Assembly (NCBI GenBank): GCA_018907035.1
Contig: JACCIC010000376.1
Span: 1-64,000, forward strand
Length of the DNA stretch: 64,000 bases
Direction of reading: 5' to 3'
Source of the DNA: Sycobia sp. Sy_11
Lineage: Eukaryota > Arthropoda > Insecta > Hymenoptera > Epichrysomallidae
The notes under the pieces were generated by a model, which saw nothing but the letters and a program-made list of their open reading frames with translations, was not told the origin of the DNA and searched no databases. Of the stretch, positions 32,735 through 45,668 are shown piece by piece (position 1 is the first letter of the stretch; every line of letters starts with the position of its first letter). The position numbers were made by a program, and so were the translations under genes.

Positions 32735-33595
32735 ATGACTCGAATATAAAACATTTTTCAAACTAATTGATCTATCTCCTTTTATCGTCGGGTTCATATT
32801 TCCCAAACGCTCTATTTTTAGATTTGGATTTTATTCGCGAATTTAACGTAATTCTTAGTTAAAATCTAAAGTATCAAAGAATATTTTACTATTGCATATG
32901 TGCACAGTTGCTCCTAAGTCTACTATAAATTTAAGTACACCGTTTCTTTTAATGTTTCGAATATCATCTTTATCAAATACCATTATTAAAGCAATAATAA
33001 AGCAAGAATATTAAAAAGTATTAGGTATATTAAAGCAAAAATAATCAATGTTCATACCTTTTGTCACCTCTTCATCTTATTCCGTGATTGCGGTAAGCCC
33101 AATCGGGTATCGTACTTTTTCTCCCCTTTTTTCATTTCTGGGGGCAAACTTGGTTTTCTTTGAATATTTCTCTGACGTCTTATTAAACATATCATTTTTA
33201 CTTGGTTCATCTTCCCTCTATCTCTTAACCTTACAATCTCTGGCTAAGCGACTGCCTGCCTTTTCGTATTTATAGCAGAATATCTTGCCTGAATTTATAC
33301 ATTTTGCACTTAAGTGCTCATACTGTCCACAGGAGTAGCAGCTCCTTTTCTCTACAGTAACTTGTAAATAGATAATAGTATAGTAGATAGATAACTGTGC
33401 CAGCTAATGTATATTTTTTTCAATTTCGACTCATGGTTGGGTAACTAATTTCAGATCATGCTCTCTCAAGAGTGCGCCCGCTTCAGCGACTGGCCGCAGC
33501 GAGACGTCCGTTCACGGAACTGAAAAGTCATCCTGTTTTGTTATATGGGCTCTGGCTATCTCTCTCTATTATCTCTGCTCTCTACCCTCAATACT

Positions 33596-33992
33596 ATGGA
33601 GGATAGAGAGAAGAAGTAGAAACTCCGCTCGATTTACATGGGAAAAGCTTATCAAAAATTAGCCGGAGATGATAGATCAGATTTGTCCGGTAGACGTCGC
33701 TGTATTGGAAATCCTTCGATGGTTCTACGTGCAACAGTAAGAGAAAGCAAAAGTCAAAGCAAGTAAGGGGAAAAAAAGAAGCAGAAGTTGGGGAACAGAG
33801 ATTTAACTTTCCCCTCTCTCCATGCTCACTGCATACTCCCACTCTCTTTTCTTCAAATACATGTATTTGCACGAGCAACCTCACCGGGTATCGCCGCATT
33901 GCGGCAAATTCTGTCCCGAAATCCTGCCGTGTAATTTAACACAATTTCAGCGGAGTTTCCACTCCTTCTCTCTACTCTCCATACTCTGACAT
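33596..33992. mobile_element. short TIR element (MITE-like), copy 3, upstream of VhaSFD
   Basis: About 397 bp. The left end GGAGGATAGAGAGAAGAAGT..AAACTCCGC matches the reverse complement of the right end (GCGGAGTTTCCACTCC..TCTCTACTCTCC). Internal boxes are shared with copies at 3838 and 6430. Its right end lies less than 200 bp from the VhaSFD start codon, so it may contribute to that promoter. Confidence 0.75.
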
Positions 33993-34187
33993 AACATGCA
34001 CATATACACACATGCATGTATCATAAATACTCACAAAAACGCATAGTATGTTAGCATAACGCAATAGAAGTAGCCTTGGATTGGCTAAGACGTATAGGGC
34101 GAGGTAATCTTAGTGTTTTTTTTTTAATTTATAATTCTAAAATATTTATAATGTAAAGTTGAAATTTATTTGTTCAGAGACGTAATC
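33993..34187 (+). promoter_or_regulatory. presumed VhaSFD promoter and 5' UTR
   Basis: The only DNA between the TIR element and the start codon. It holds a CCAAT-like GGATTGGCT at about 34079-34087 and no clear TATA box. The transcription start cannot be placed from sequence. Confidence 0.35.
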
Positions 34188-37100
34188 ATGGCCGATCGTG
34201 CAAATATTAAAGAAATAATTCCAGCTTTACCCGATGAAAATATTGGTAAGTGAATGTATTTTAATTACAGACCACTCCCATTTATTTTAATTTTAAACAT
34301 ATACTAAGTTGTTTTTCAATTAAGCAAGTCTTACAAGAAAATTCTTTATTAATTTTTAATTTTATCACGGTCAATAATATAAGAATAAATAATTAATTTT
34401 TTATTAAATAATTTATGTCTTATGAAAATTTATTATTGTAACTTTTCAGATATGCTTGCTGCAACCAGTATTTTACAGCAACAAGCTGCTGATATTAGAA
34501 TTCAAAGAATTAATTGGCAATCATATCTTCAGTAAATGTTCAATATTACAATAAATCAACTTGTAACTTCAACAATTAAATTAACTTTGTTTTTCATATG
34601 CCATAGATCACAAATGATATCAAAAGAAGATTATGATTTCATAGTTACTTTTGATACTAGTGACTCTAGTATCAGAGAAACTAAACTTAAAGAAAATCCT
34701 GGGCAAGCAGCAAAAACTTTTCTTAATTTACTCGGGCATGTTTCAAAAGATCAAACTATTCAGTATATTCTTACCATGATTGATGATATGCTTCAGGTAA
34801 TTTTATAATCAATCAAATAAATTAAATTCAAGAATAATACTTTAATTAAACAAATGTCCTTATATTTTATTGATTATATATCTATTTTTTGTGTGTATTC
34901 ATGTGCGTATGTACCTGTGTATATATGTATATTGTAATTATAGGAAAATCGCAATAGAGTTGAAATATTCAGAGATCATTCTACTCGTAAAAGAGAATCT
35001 ATTTGGGGTCCTTTTTTAAATCTCTTGAACAGACAAGATGGATTTATAATGAATATGACATCTCGGATAATTGCTAAATTAGCTTGTTGGAGTCATGAGC
35101 TTATGGAAAAAACTGATCTTCATTTTTATCTCACTTGGCTCAAAGATCAACTCAAACTAAGTGTAAGTTATTATTTAATTATATTTAAATTAAAATATAA
35201 ATAAGCCATTGTTTACATGAAGTATGTTTACATTAAAAAACTTCATAATCAATATAGTTTAAAGAAGTGTGGCATAGCTAAACATTGATATTAGATATGT
35301 GATAGATCTGTTCCATAATTGTCTTCGCATAGTTACTTTCAAGTAATATATTGTATTTTATATTTTATATATATTTTAAATATAATTTATTTTTATTAGT
35401 AGTAGACTCAGAGAAAAGGTTAGTAGTATACTGTTAACTTTCTTTGCAGGTCATGTAATCAATAAAATTTCATTTATAAAACATTTTTTAACCAATAAAT
35501 ACCAATTCTTGGAAAAATATATAATTGTTAATTGCTGTACTTATTGGTTTTTTTTTTTGTTCTTTAACATTGTACATTTTATACTCCTAAATCATGATGC
35601 GTATCATTGACATAGCTTTACAATACGTTTGTAAACTAAGCACACGTAAATTTTCAGATCGATGTTTGTGTCAATCTACCAAGATTAGAACTTAAACTTG
35701 GATCATTGAATATATTTGATTAATTTTCCAAAAATATTTGGCAAAATGTTTATATGATAGTTTTCATGCGCATCTTGTAAAATTTAATAATCATATAGTT
35801 AATTGAAAATATCAAGGAAGCTTTCAATATAAATTAAATAATTGTTTTTTACTTTATGTAAAATAAATTAAAAACCTAATACTTTGTTATTTTGTTTACA
35901 ATTTGTAATTTAAATGTATACTTGTTCAAGAAATGACTAAAATTAATATACTTATTTTTGTCTTTGTTGAATATATTAGGTTAAAAGTTAAACGCTTTAT
36001 GTTAAATATTTGATCTGTTTATTCAAAATATGTTTTCTTCAATAGTTACTAATATTCTGAAACTTTTTCATTATACTGTATATAATATTTCAGAAATAAG
36101 TAGAAATATTAGCATATTAGAATTAAGTAGGCACAATTTTATTTCAAAATATTTTGTATTTTAAGATACTATATAGAGTTTCATGTAGTATACCTGTATT
36201 CAACAGATAATTATGTTACATATGATTCCGATATTTTTTGCAAGCATGGATGTTGAGGAAAGATCAAAAATTTGATCAAGAATGAGAAAAACTAGACAGT
36301 TATGAGGAAAGTTAACTATTAAGTGAAAATAAATGATTGTAGGTTTGTAGTTAGACTGGACTAGGTTACTATATTCTTTTGAGGCAGTCTTGCAAGTTTT
36401 CTCTACTATTGCTACTTTGAGCTGCAAGAAAATTTGAGTTTGAATTCTAACTTTTGTTATTTTCAAGCAAAGATTAATCATGTTTTACAATTTCCACTAA
36501 TAAGAATTTACGTATAGTGTAAAATTGTGCAGATCTTTACAAAATTATATTCAATGTACTTAATGATTTGTGAAACTCCCTGTATATACTTGTATATACT
36601 TGTATATACTGGTATATAAAGGATATCCAAAATCGTAAGTGTATATAGTAGCTGATTGAGATTTATGTTGCAATTATGTTGTAAATTAAAATTAAAAATT
36701 GTACTTATGTCGACTGTATTGAATTAAATTAATAAATATTTTTATCGGTCTTACAGTCTTTATAATATCATATATTAGTTAAAATAATGGCAGTAAGACT
36801 GTCCTTGTTTATGATCACCCCCATAGAATCTGAAATAAAACTTATTACTGCAATAAATTATATCAGAAAATTAAAAATAAAAATAAAATAAAATTAATAA
36901 TAAAATAAAAATAAAAATACAATAATAAATAAAATTAAAAAAAAATAATAACTTAACTCCTAAGTTAACTTCCTGAGGATGAACCGTAGCGGTTCTAAAC
37001 GTCGAACAAGAAAGTGATTCTAAATTTAAGGTGGTGGGAGGTCAGGTTGTCCTTTACTAACATAGAATAAGTACTTTTATTATTTTTTATTTTTATTTTA

Positions 37101-39957
37101 CTTATTGTTGTATTTTTATTTTTAATTTTCTGATATAATTTATTGTAGTAATAAGTTTTACTTCAGATTCTATGAGGGTGATCATAAATAAGGACAGTCT
37201 AACTATCATTATTTTAACTAATATATGATAAAAAATATTAAAACTAATATTATAAAGACTGTAAGACCGATAAAAATATTTATTAATTTAATTATGTTGT
37301 GACATTTGTACTAATGCACTTTTATTTTTATCTTAATATATTATTATTTTATGAAATTTTATATAATTTACAAAATTATGATTGTATTTTTTATGTATCT
37401 ACTACAGAATATTTGATTTTTTAAACAGCGTTGCATAAATATAATTTTATAATATTAATAAGTATTTGTAATATTAATATGTTAATTATATAATATTTAT
37501 CTAGAATAATGAATACATTCAGTCAGTAGCAAGATGTCTGCAAATGATGCTTCGTATTGATGAATATCGCTTTGCATTTGTGTCAGTTGATGGAATATCA
37601 ACTCTCTTAAGTGTACTTTCTGGTAGAGTAAATTTTCAAGTACAGTACCAATTAATATTTTGTCTGTGGGTCTTAACTTTTAATCCATTACTTGCTGAAA
37701 AAATGAATAAATTTAATGTTATTCCAATTCTTGCGGATATTCTAAGTGATTCAGTTAAAGAAAAAGTAACAAGAATTATCCTTGCAGTGTTCCGAGTAAG
37801 AAAAATAGTAATTTATAGATTATATATAATGTAATCAAAAAATACTGTATTATAATTTCATCTTATTTATTTTCAGAACTTAATTGAGAAAGTTGAAGAT
37901 TCCCAAGTTTCCAAAGAACACTGTATAGCTATGGTTCAATGTAAAGTTTTAAAACAACTTTCAATTCTAAGTCAACGAAAATTTGATGATGAAGATATTA
38001 GCGATGATATAGAATTTTTAAATGATAAACTACAAGCTTCTGTTCAAGATTTGAGTTCGTTTGATGAATATGCAACAGAAGTGAAATCTGGCCGTCTTGA
38101 ATGGTCTCCTGTACACAAGTCTAGTAAATTTTGGCGAGAAAATTCTAGTCGTCTGAATGAAAAAAATTATGAACTTCTTCGTATTTTAGTTCATTTATTG
38201 GAAACTAGCAAAGATCCCCTGGTATTGAGCGTTGCTTGTTTTGATGTTGGAGAATATGTACGTCATTATCCAAGAGGAAAGCAGTAAGTATATTAAAAAC
38301 CTCTAAATAAGTGTCAAAAATATTAATTTGTCTTTTAGTTTTTATAATGAAAATTTTAATTAAGTGGTAGTACTATTCTTTGTTGATGTGAAATTATTCT
38401 TGTTTTTAATCTAAATTGACAATAAAACAAACCAAATAAATTTATGAAGTACTTACAAAAAAAATTGAATATTACTAAAAAATAAAATATTATTATTCGT
38501 TAAACAAAGTTTTTAATATATATCAAAAAGTCGAGTAATGTTATTTCCTTCTGTTCAAAATAACTTGTTCTTTATTTTTTCCACTAAATTTTCTATTTTA
38601 CATTCACTTATAGTTTAAATAAAATTTAGTGGCAAAAAATAAAAAGTGAAACTTATTGTGCCTAGCAGAAACAAAGAGTGTTAACTTCTTCACTTAAATG
38701 TAAAATGTTAAATGTTGTATATTTAAGTCAAGAAAGTGGGGGTCCTATAAATATTGTACGAATAAATTTAGAGTGGGAATATGGTATATAAAGTAGCATG
38801 CTGGGTTTTTCATTTTACTTTAGATCCTGAGGATGAACCATAAAGGTTCGAAACGTCAAACGTCAAAGGAGAAGTTAATATTAAAGTGGTGGGAACAGTC
38901 AGGTTGTCCTTCACTAATATAGAATATAGTTTATTATTTTTATTATTTTATTTTATTTTATTATTCTTTTATCTTTATTATTTTTAATTTTTTAATCTAA
39001 TTTATTTTTAGTAATAAGTTTTATTTCAGATTCTTTGGGGGTGATAATAAAAAGGACAGTCTGATTGTCATTATTTTAGTTTAATATGTAATAGTATAAA
39101 GACTCTAAGATCGACTAAGATAAAACCTTTCCCTAATTAATATAAATTTTTCTTTACTAATAAATCAAAAATATTGACATACAATAAGTGCTGAAAGAAA
39201 TTTGTTATATGCAAGTATGATAGTGACATATCTATGTACATAGTCTATTTCTTTAAATATCATATAATTTGTTTCCAGGCACATTTGCCAATTACAATAA
39301 GAATATACACGACTCTTTATAATAATTAGATATTTGCATAGTGTTCTAATGCATACGATAAAATCATGTGAAAGTATTTTCAAAATTACAATAATTAATT
39401 GCATGACAGTATAATTCTGGAAGATGTATCAGGTGACCCACTTGCAATGTGCTACTCGAGATATCCATCGTGTTCCAGGTCCCCCAAAAGCACGTATTTT
39501 TATAAGTTTTCACAATCAGTTATCATTTATTCTCGAAAAATTCTTCTTTCATCGTGTTCTTGAATATATATAAATTCATTTACAATAATTTTTATGACTG
39601 TAACAACATGTAATGTATCTTTGCTGAATCAATGAAAAGTTAACGTATTACAGAAACTGTAAGTGAAGTGTGCTCGAAAGCGCGTGATTTAATTGCAGTT
39701 TTACCCATCAGTTGTCATTTATCCTTGCAAAATTCTTGTTCATCCTGTTCTACAAATACATGTAAGTTCATTTACAATAATTTTTAGCACTGCAATAATC
39801 TGGAATTGAAGCTGTAAGTTTTAAACTGCAGTTCAAGCATGCATTTTCGCATGCACTTTACTCACAGTTTCTGTTATATGGAACGTACTTTTCATTTTTT
39901 CAGTAGAGATACATTCCAGATAGTTGTAGTCATAAAAATTATGATTCTTCTTCGTTC

Positions 39958-40027
<70 letters not shown>

Positions 40028-43000
40028 GAACACGATGAAAGAAGAATTTTTTGAGGATAAATGACAACTGATGGGTAAAAATATAATTGAAGCACGCGTT
40101 TTTGGTGGATCTGGATCACGATGAATATCTAATGTAGAGCACTGTCATCAAGTCACCTAATGCGAATCATTTAAACTATTTTTCGTTTGAGGATAAATCT
40201 TTGACAAAAAAATGTCGCTGGCTCCTGGATTAATATCAGCAGAGTGCAATCCGCGATCACCTTATGTTTATGTAATTATAAAGGTACTGTCAATACTTTC
40301 AATACTACTCAAAAGGTATAATTACTTATCATTCGACGATTTAACATGTGACAAATCATCCTTGGTGTTTCATTGTTTACTTACTTTTTTTATAAAAGTA
40401 TATATAGAAATTTAGACTAAAAATTTATATAATAATTAGTTTTTGATACATATGAAAAAACACACTTTTTTACTAATAGAATTAAACACATTTTACTTGC
40501 AATATTACTTTAAAGATATTTATATCTTATTGTCATACATTTTGCAAATATAAAAATAAATTTCAAACACTAATTAAATTCATTGGTCAAACTTGAAGTG
40601 AGAGTAAAGTACATGTGGGTCCAAGTAAATATACTAAATATAAGACAGTTGTAATAAGTAGGAGAAATATTGAACCTATTTGACAAGGATGAATTTAAAT
40701 GATGTTATATAGAATGCTGAGCATTTGTGTGGTTTTCTTTTTATTTAAAGTGTACAGATTTATTAATCTTTTATTGTAATTAATTTCTTTGTCTAATATA
40801 ATAACATTGTCCCAATAAAATTCATGATTATTTTCTGTTATATGTTTAAATATATGTTATATGTTTATATGTTCTTTCAAAACGGAGTCGTTAAGATCTT
40901 ATATTTTATTTTTAAAATATCTGAATATAAAAAGGGATATTGTAAAGAAGTATTATAGAATGCACATTTTGTTGAAATCAGAACGATGATTATGATTATT
41001 ATTATTATTATTACTATTATTACTATATTTAATACATTTTGTTCTAATTTTTGTATATTTATTGATGGAAATTTTTGGAAAATTATTATTTAACAATATA
41101 TCTTTTACTTTTTTGATACTATTTGTATGAAATTTACTGTTAGATAATTTTAAGACTCTATCAATTAAATTATAAATCATGTTAATTTTTTGCATTTTTA
41201 TCTGATTAAAATTGTAATTAAGTATTCTTTTATTATATATAGGTTTTTGAAACCAGTTCGTGATTAATTTATTGTTTCTAATTATAGAGATATCTAATTC
41301 ACATGTAATATTTAACATTTTATGAAAGCTATTGAAAATATCTAAAATTAATTCTGGACAATCTTTTTTTGTACATAGCAATATATTATCTACATATCTG
41401 ACAAAAATAACGGTGAAATACTATGTTCTTGTTGGAAAATGTTGAAGCGTTCTGTTTCTAAATCTTCCATGACAATATTTACGAATAGTAGTGAATTTGG
41501 TGAACCCATAAGAGTACCAAAAAGTTGTCTATAAATTATATTGTTAAACATCAAATAAAAATTGTCTACAATTAATAATATCGAGAAAAGGAATTTTACT
41601 TTTAAAGTGTATACTGTGATAGCGTTTATAAAGGCAATTTTGTACATGATCAAACTGAAAATTAGTAAAGAGGGAAGTAACATCTTTCAATAAAAGTACA
41701 TAGTCTGAAGAAATATGAATATTTTCTATAATCTTGACTAATTCGTAACTGTTATTCCTATTAGATTTAAGACATTTTACACTTTTATTTAAGACTTCGA
41801 ATAAAAACTTAGCTAAAAATGAGAAGGAGTATTAATAGTCGAAATAATGGATCTTAGCGGAAAATTTAATTTATGAATTTTAGGTAAACCATAACATTAA
41901 GTTAATTGGAAATTATGTAGTTTTTTGTTAAAATATTCATTATCATTAAACTTTTAAAATACTATAAGTCTGTAAGTGTACATGCTAAAAAGGATTTTCT
42001 TTATTACTGTATGATTAGAATCATTAAGAAGAATGGACATGTTTTCATTATATAAGTCTATATAGACATACAATTATATTACCTTTGTCAGCTTTCGTAA
42101 ACAATATATTTGGGTGTTCTTTATGGTATTGTGTAGTAAAATTACACTTCTTAGACGAATCAAAAGCAAAAAAAAAAATTATTACTTATACAGTTTTAAA
42201 ATATGAAGGACAAAAACAATTTTCGTTATAATCATTAAAAACTATAATTTTAATTATAATTATAATAATTTCATTATCATAATTCAAATAGATTTATTTC
42301 TCTGAATAATTGTAATACATGTATTTTATTTCGAAACATAATTATCATATCAGTGGTAAATGAACTGCTTTTTTATCACATTTAATTTTTATTACTTTGG
42401 TTTATTCTTTATGATTATTTTGGCATTCAATGTCTTACAATAAATTTTAGCAGCTTTAAGTTCAAGAATACAAACGAAACTTAATTTAGTATTAAGAATT
42501 TTATAAAAAGTAAAGTTCTTTACTGGAGTCTCCATGGTAAAACCATTTAGACGATGCATGGTGCTTGTTTTGCAGTCTTAACTCTGCTATAAAAGTTCTT
42601 ACAATTCACTTTGATGTACTTCATCAATTTTCGGTTTTTTATTTTAAAGAAATTTTTAAGAAACTCTGAAATTTTATCAATCTAAGGAATGCTTCCATTT
42701 ACTCTTTGCATCTTCACGACTGCCATTTCATTAGCTTCGTTGTCTACCGCTAGTATCGCATATTATGAAAAAAGTTTTGTTCATATTTAACGCGTGTCTC
42801 CATTTTAAAAATGGAAACGTTTATACCGACATATAAAAATAAAGTGAAAAATGCATAGATCATTGTAATTGGATTACAATGTACATACATAATAAAATTA
42901 AATGTTCTATCTGATGTCAATTGTGATTAGAAAAATTCATTTCTTTTTTTACTCAAAATTGAACTCAACATTTTTTTCAAATAATTTTCAAAAAAATAGG

Positions 43001-44810
43001 GAAGAAGGAAAAATTTTTATCGAAAAACTCTATTCTTAAGATTAAAAGAGCTCCAAATATAATTTTTAATAAGTTATTTGTTTTCTTTACAGTATTATTG
43101 AACAGTTAGGTGGTAAGCAACGGGTGATGCAATTACTAAGTCATGATGATCCAAATGTAAGATATGAAGCCCTCTTAGCTGTACAAAAATTAATGGTGCA
43201 CAATTGGTATGAAAATAAAATTTCAATTAATGAGCATGTTAGATATATATATTTTACTTGTTTCTATATTTTAATACATATAATTTTACTTTGTAATGTT
43301 GAAATTAAATATTTTTATTGATTTTACAAAATTAGAATCATAATTATATTTTATAAAAACTGTAAGACTGATACAGAATTTATTAGTTTAATTTACAACA
43401 GTCAACATAAATATAATTTTAATTTCATAATAACTTAATAATTTAAAGAGATAATCTTATAAAAGGAATATATAAACGCAGCATTAATTACATATAGTAT
43501 ATTAAGATCCTTGAGCAAAAGTTAAATTTCTTGGATGGCGTCATTTGATGTTTGAGACCAAGACGAGGATGTCAATTCACGCACTTTAGAGATTCAACTT
43601 TCTAGCCCAGAATCATACACAATTTTTCTTGCTCCCCAGTAGAAAGTACACTGAATAATTTAAATTTACACTTAATAAATTTGTAACTACTAGTTGTATA
43701 TATTGTATTTATTTTATGAATGAAATTACAATTTCATAGTTATCTCTGTAAATTTTTATTACTTACGCCATGCTTACAATGCGAGGTGAATAAAAATGCT
43801 AAACCGAGGTTTCTGCTGGTTGGATTGGGCATAAACAATAGCAATGCAGTAAACAGAGACGTAAAAAAAAATTAATTATAATTTTTACGCAATATTATTA
43901 TATTTTTCATTAGCAATCATAATCATATTATACAAAATAACAATAATAATATTATAATTTTCAATAATAATCAAATTTAAACATACATTCAATAATAATT
44001 TAACAATCAATTTAAAATTTAACATTTAACAATGCAAGTACAGTTTTTATTTAGAATAGTTATAAATACAAAATGATATAATGATTAAATTTTTAAATCT
44101 TATTTTTTTATACAATTACATTTATGAATGTTTACAACAAAATTTAAAGTCATACAATTTTCAAATTTAAAAATTTTTTTGTAGTTGAATTTATTTCATT
44201 TAGATATAGATTTTTCATTTATTTTATAAATTTTGATTTTTTATTTTTACTTTATTTATTTATTTATTTATAGTAGATTACTAATACTTTAGACTCGACG
44301 CCGAAAAAAATTCGACACGTTCACACGAATTGATTTATACAAAATAAGTTAGCTGTGGAAGAAAATAAAATAAATAAATAACAAAACAATAATAATAATG
44401 TACATTTAAGAAATCAGTTTCGGTTATGGGTACAGACGTTTTACGGTATATATAATATTTTAAGGTTGTCTGATTGTTATTTAATTAATAGTTGAACTTA
44501 GTCGCAAAAGCTGCACTTTCTGGTGCAAAATTAAGCTAAAATGTTTGAACTTTTGATTGAGGGAGCAAGAAAATAATATGATTTAATAATTTTCTACTAT
44601 GAATAAAGACATAGAATTATAATTTTTTTGGACAGGAATACAGTAACTTTCAACATACTCTCAATGAATATTTAACATTCTTCATATTAATCTACAAATT
44701 TTGCTTTTTCCAAATTCAGGGAATATTTAGGAAAACAACTAGAAAAGGAACAAACAGGAACAAATGCAGCTGTACCTAAAACTGGAACTCAAGTATCTGC
44801 TAAAGCTTAG
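34188..44810 (+). CDS. VhaSFD: V-type H+-ATPase subunit H (V1 sector), complete
   Basis: Eight exons with GT-AG borders: 34188-34245, 34450-34531, 34607-34796, 34944-35162, 37505-37795, 37877-38283, 43093-43206 and 44720-44810. They join in phase to 483 residues, the usual length of the family. Landmarks are [62 protein letters not shown], the acidic linker [31 protein letters not shown], and the C-terminal [24 protein letters not shown]. Subunit H is a HEAT/armadillo-like protein that couples V1 to Vo and inhibits free V1 ATPase, so it acts in acidifying endosomes, lysosomes and apical membranes. Introns 4 and 6 are swollen by transposons. The start is fixed by family alignment. Confidence 0.97.
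36720..37310. mobile_element. inverted pair of Penelope-like terminal repeats in VhaSFD intron 4
   Basis: 36720-36860 reads TTTATCGGTCTTACAG...AATGGCAGTAAGACTGTCC...ATCACCCCC. 37140-37310 is its reverse complement with about 10% differences. Between them lies a plus-strand hammerhead-like motif and a GGTGGTGGGAGGTCAGGTTGTCC box. There is no coding region, so this is a short, palindromic, non-autonomous-looking insertion. Confidence 0.65.
36973..37003 (+). ncRNA. hammerhead-like motif (degenerate)
   Basis: CTGAGGA (36973-36979), T, stem GAACC/GGTTC (36981-36985/36991-36995) with loop GTAGC, then TAAACGTC where an active ribozyme needs GAAA. Loss of the invariant G predicts it is inactive. The stem is intact. 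Confidence 0.45.
38815..39135 (+). mobile_element. Penelope-like terminal repeat in VhaSFD intron 6
   Basis: Starts with a hammerhead-like motif, then GGTGGGAACAGTCAGGTTGTCC, an A/T-rich spacer, GGGGGTGATAATAAAAAGGACAGTC and TAAAGACTCTAAGATCG. The order is the same as at 36970-37310 and 62400-62700. Confidence 0.65.
38827..38857 (+). ncRNA. hammerhead-ribozyme-like motif
   Basis: CTGAGGA core (38827-38833), one extra T, stem II GAACC/GGTTC (38835-38839/38845-38849) with loop ATAAA, then GAAA (38850-38853) and ACGT followed by C, giving a GTC cleavage triplet. Stem III would be the self-complementary ACGT, which fits dimeric short-stem-III hammerheads. Stem I pairing is poor in this copy. One unpaired nucleotide between the core and stem II departs from the canonical fold. 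Confidence 0.5.
39428..40165. mobile_element. foldback element with about 140-bp inverted ends
   Basis: 39428-39570 (GGTGACCCACTTGCAATGTG ... CATCGTGTTCTTGAATATA) reappears reverse-complemented at 40016-40160. The middle contains a diverged direct duplicate (CATCAGTTGTCATTTATCC twice) and an (AT)n tract at 39962-40022. It has no transposase and lies in VhaSFD intron 6. Confidence 0.75.
40900..42200 (-). pseudogene. Penelope-like element reverse transcriptase remnant
   Basis: Minus strand, in order: an [12 protein letters not shown] block near 42110; [26 protein letters not shown] (frame 41683-41390), the PLE motif before the catalytic site; then, after a frameshift, [15 protein letters not shown], where the usual YVDD is YVDN. 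The frame 41381-40953 then has [22 protein letters not shown] and a [13 protein letters not shown] block. Frameshifts and stops throughout make it dead. It lies inside VhaSFD intron 6, antisense to the host gene. Confidence 0.8.
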
Positions 44811-45119
44811 TTTTATAGATAGAAATTTATCTGTATTGGCCTGATTCCGGTTTATGCAGAAGATGATTTATTTATTTAAATCTGCATTATTAGTTTTTGT
44901 TGCAATATCTTATAAGAAAGTATTATTATTCATTGTTATTAAATTTATAATCAATGTAAACTTATTGAATAATATAGTTTGGAAGACAGTAAGAGAATAC
45001 TTGATATTTTTTAATTTTTGTACATTATATACAATTTTCTATGGTAATGATTCTGAGTAAACATTCCACATTTTCATACATGCAAAATATATGTTAAAGA
45101 TTCAAGCTATATTTAATAT

Positions 45120-45240
45120 TATTTGGTGCGAAGGTGGTTATAAACAAGGCCAGTCTAGTTTTCATTGTAATTAATAGTTATATTATATTACTTTTTCAAA
45201 AAGCCTTTAAGATCGATTAAAATATTTATTAGTTACAAAC
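45120..45240 (+). repeat. Penelope-like terminal repeat fragment
   Basis: Holds GGTGGTTATAAACAAGGCCAGTC and AAGCCTTTAAGATCGATTAAAATATTTATTAGTT, a degraded version of the terminal boxes seen elsewhere. It lies just downstream of VhaSFD. Confidence 0.45.
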
Positions 45241-45668
45241 TAATAAGTTTAAAAGTAAGACGAAAAAAATTTCAAATCAAAATTTTAAAATGCACATACT
45301 TTTTTTGTTTATGTTAATTAAATATTAATTGATAAACATGTCAATCTGCACGGTGGCACTTTGAAAGTTGTCGAGAAAAGAAGACACATGTTTATAACGT
45401 TCCTATCCCCCTCGGGATAGCATACGCGGTATATTTCCAGGGTATGTTTGAGAGAGAAGGAAGTATTTCGGGATAGGACGGCGGATCAAGTAAATAATTT
45501 GAACTGCACAGTATATTTTGTTAGAAAAAATATAAAATAAATTTATTTAATAAGTTTACTCCAAATTGTCACGGTTCTGTAACAAAAAAATAGAACAAAA
45601 TAATTACTTAATAGACTTAGTATAAAACTTAGTAAACTAGATTTATAAACTTATAATGCTTAACTCCG

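Larger units (their letters stand above)
28200..33360 (-). mobile_element. decayed Ty1/copia retrotransposon
   Basis: Minus-strand copia order is preserved in pieces. A gag zinc knuckle (CYSCGQYEHLSAKC, about 33345-33305) is followed by a GAG-pre-integrase finger (HLRLGH...CETC), integrase, reverse transcriptase, then RNase H. Every domain is split by frameshifts or stops, and a mariner transposon is inserted in the RT region. I found no LTR pair. Copia is recognised by integrase preceding RT. Confidence 0.85.

Noticed and set aside
43207..44719. Possible gene in VhaSFD intron 7
   Set aside because: Only AT-rich sequence with short frames; no motif or splice-supported coding segment was found.
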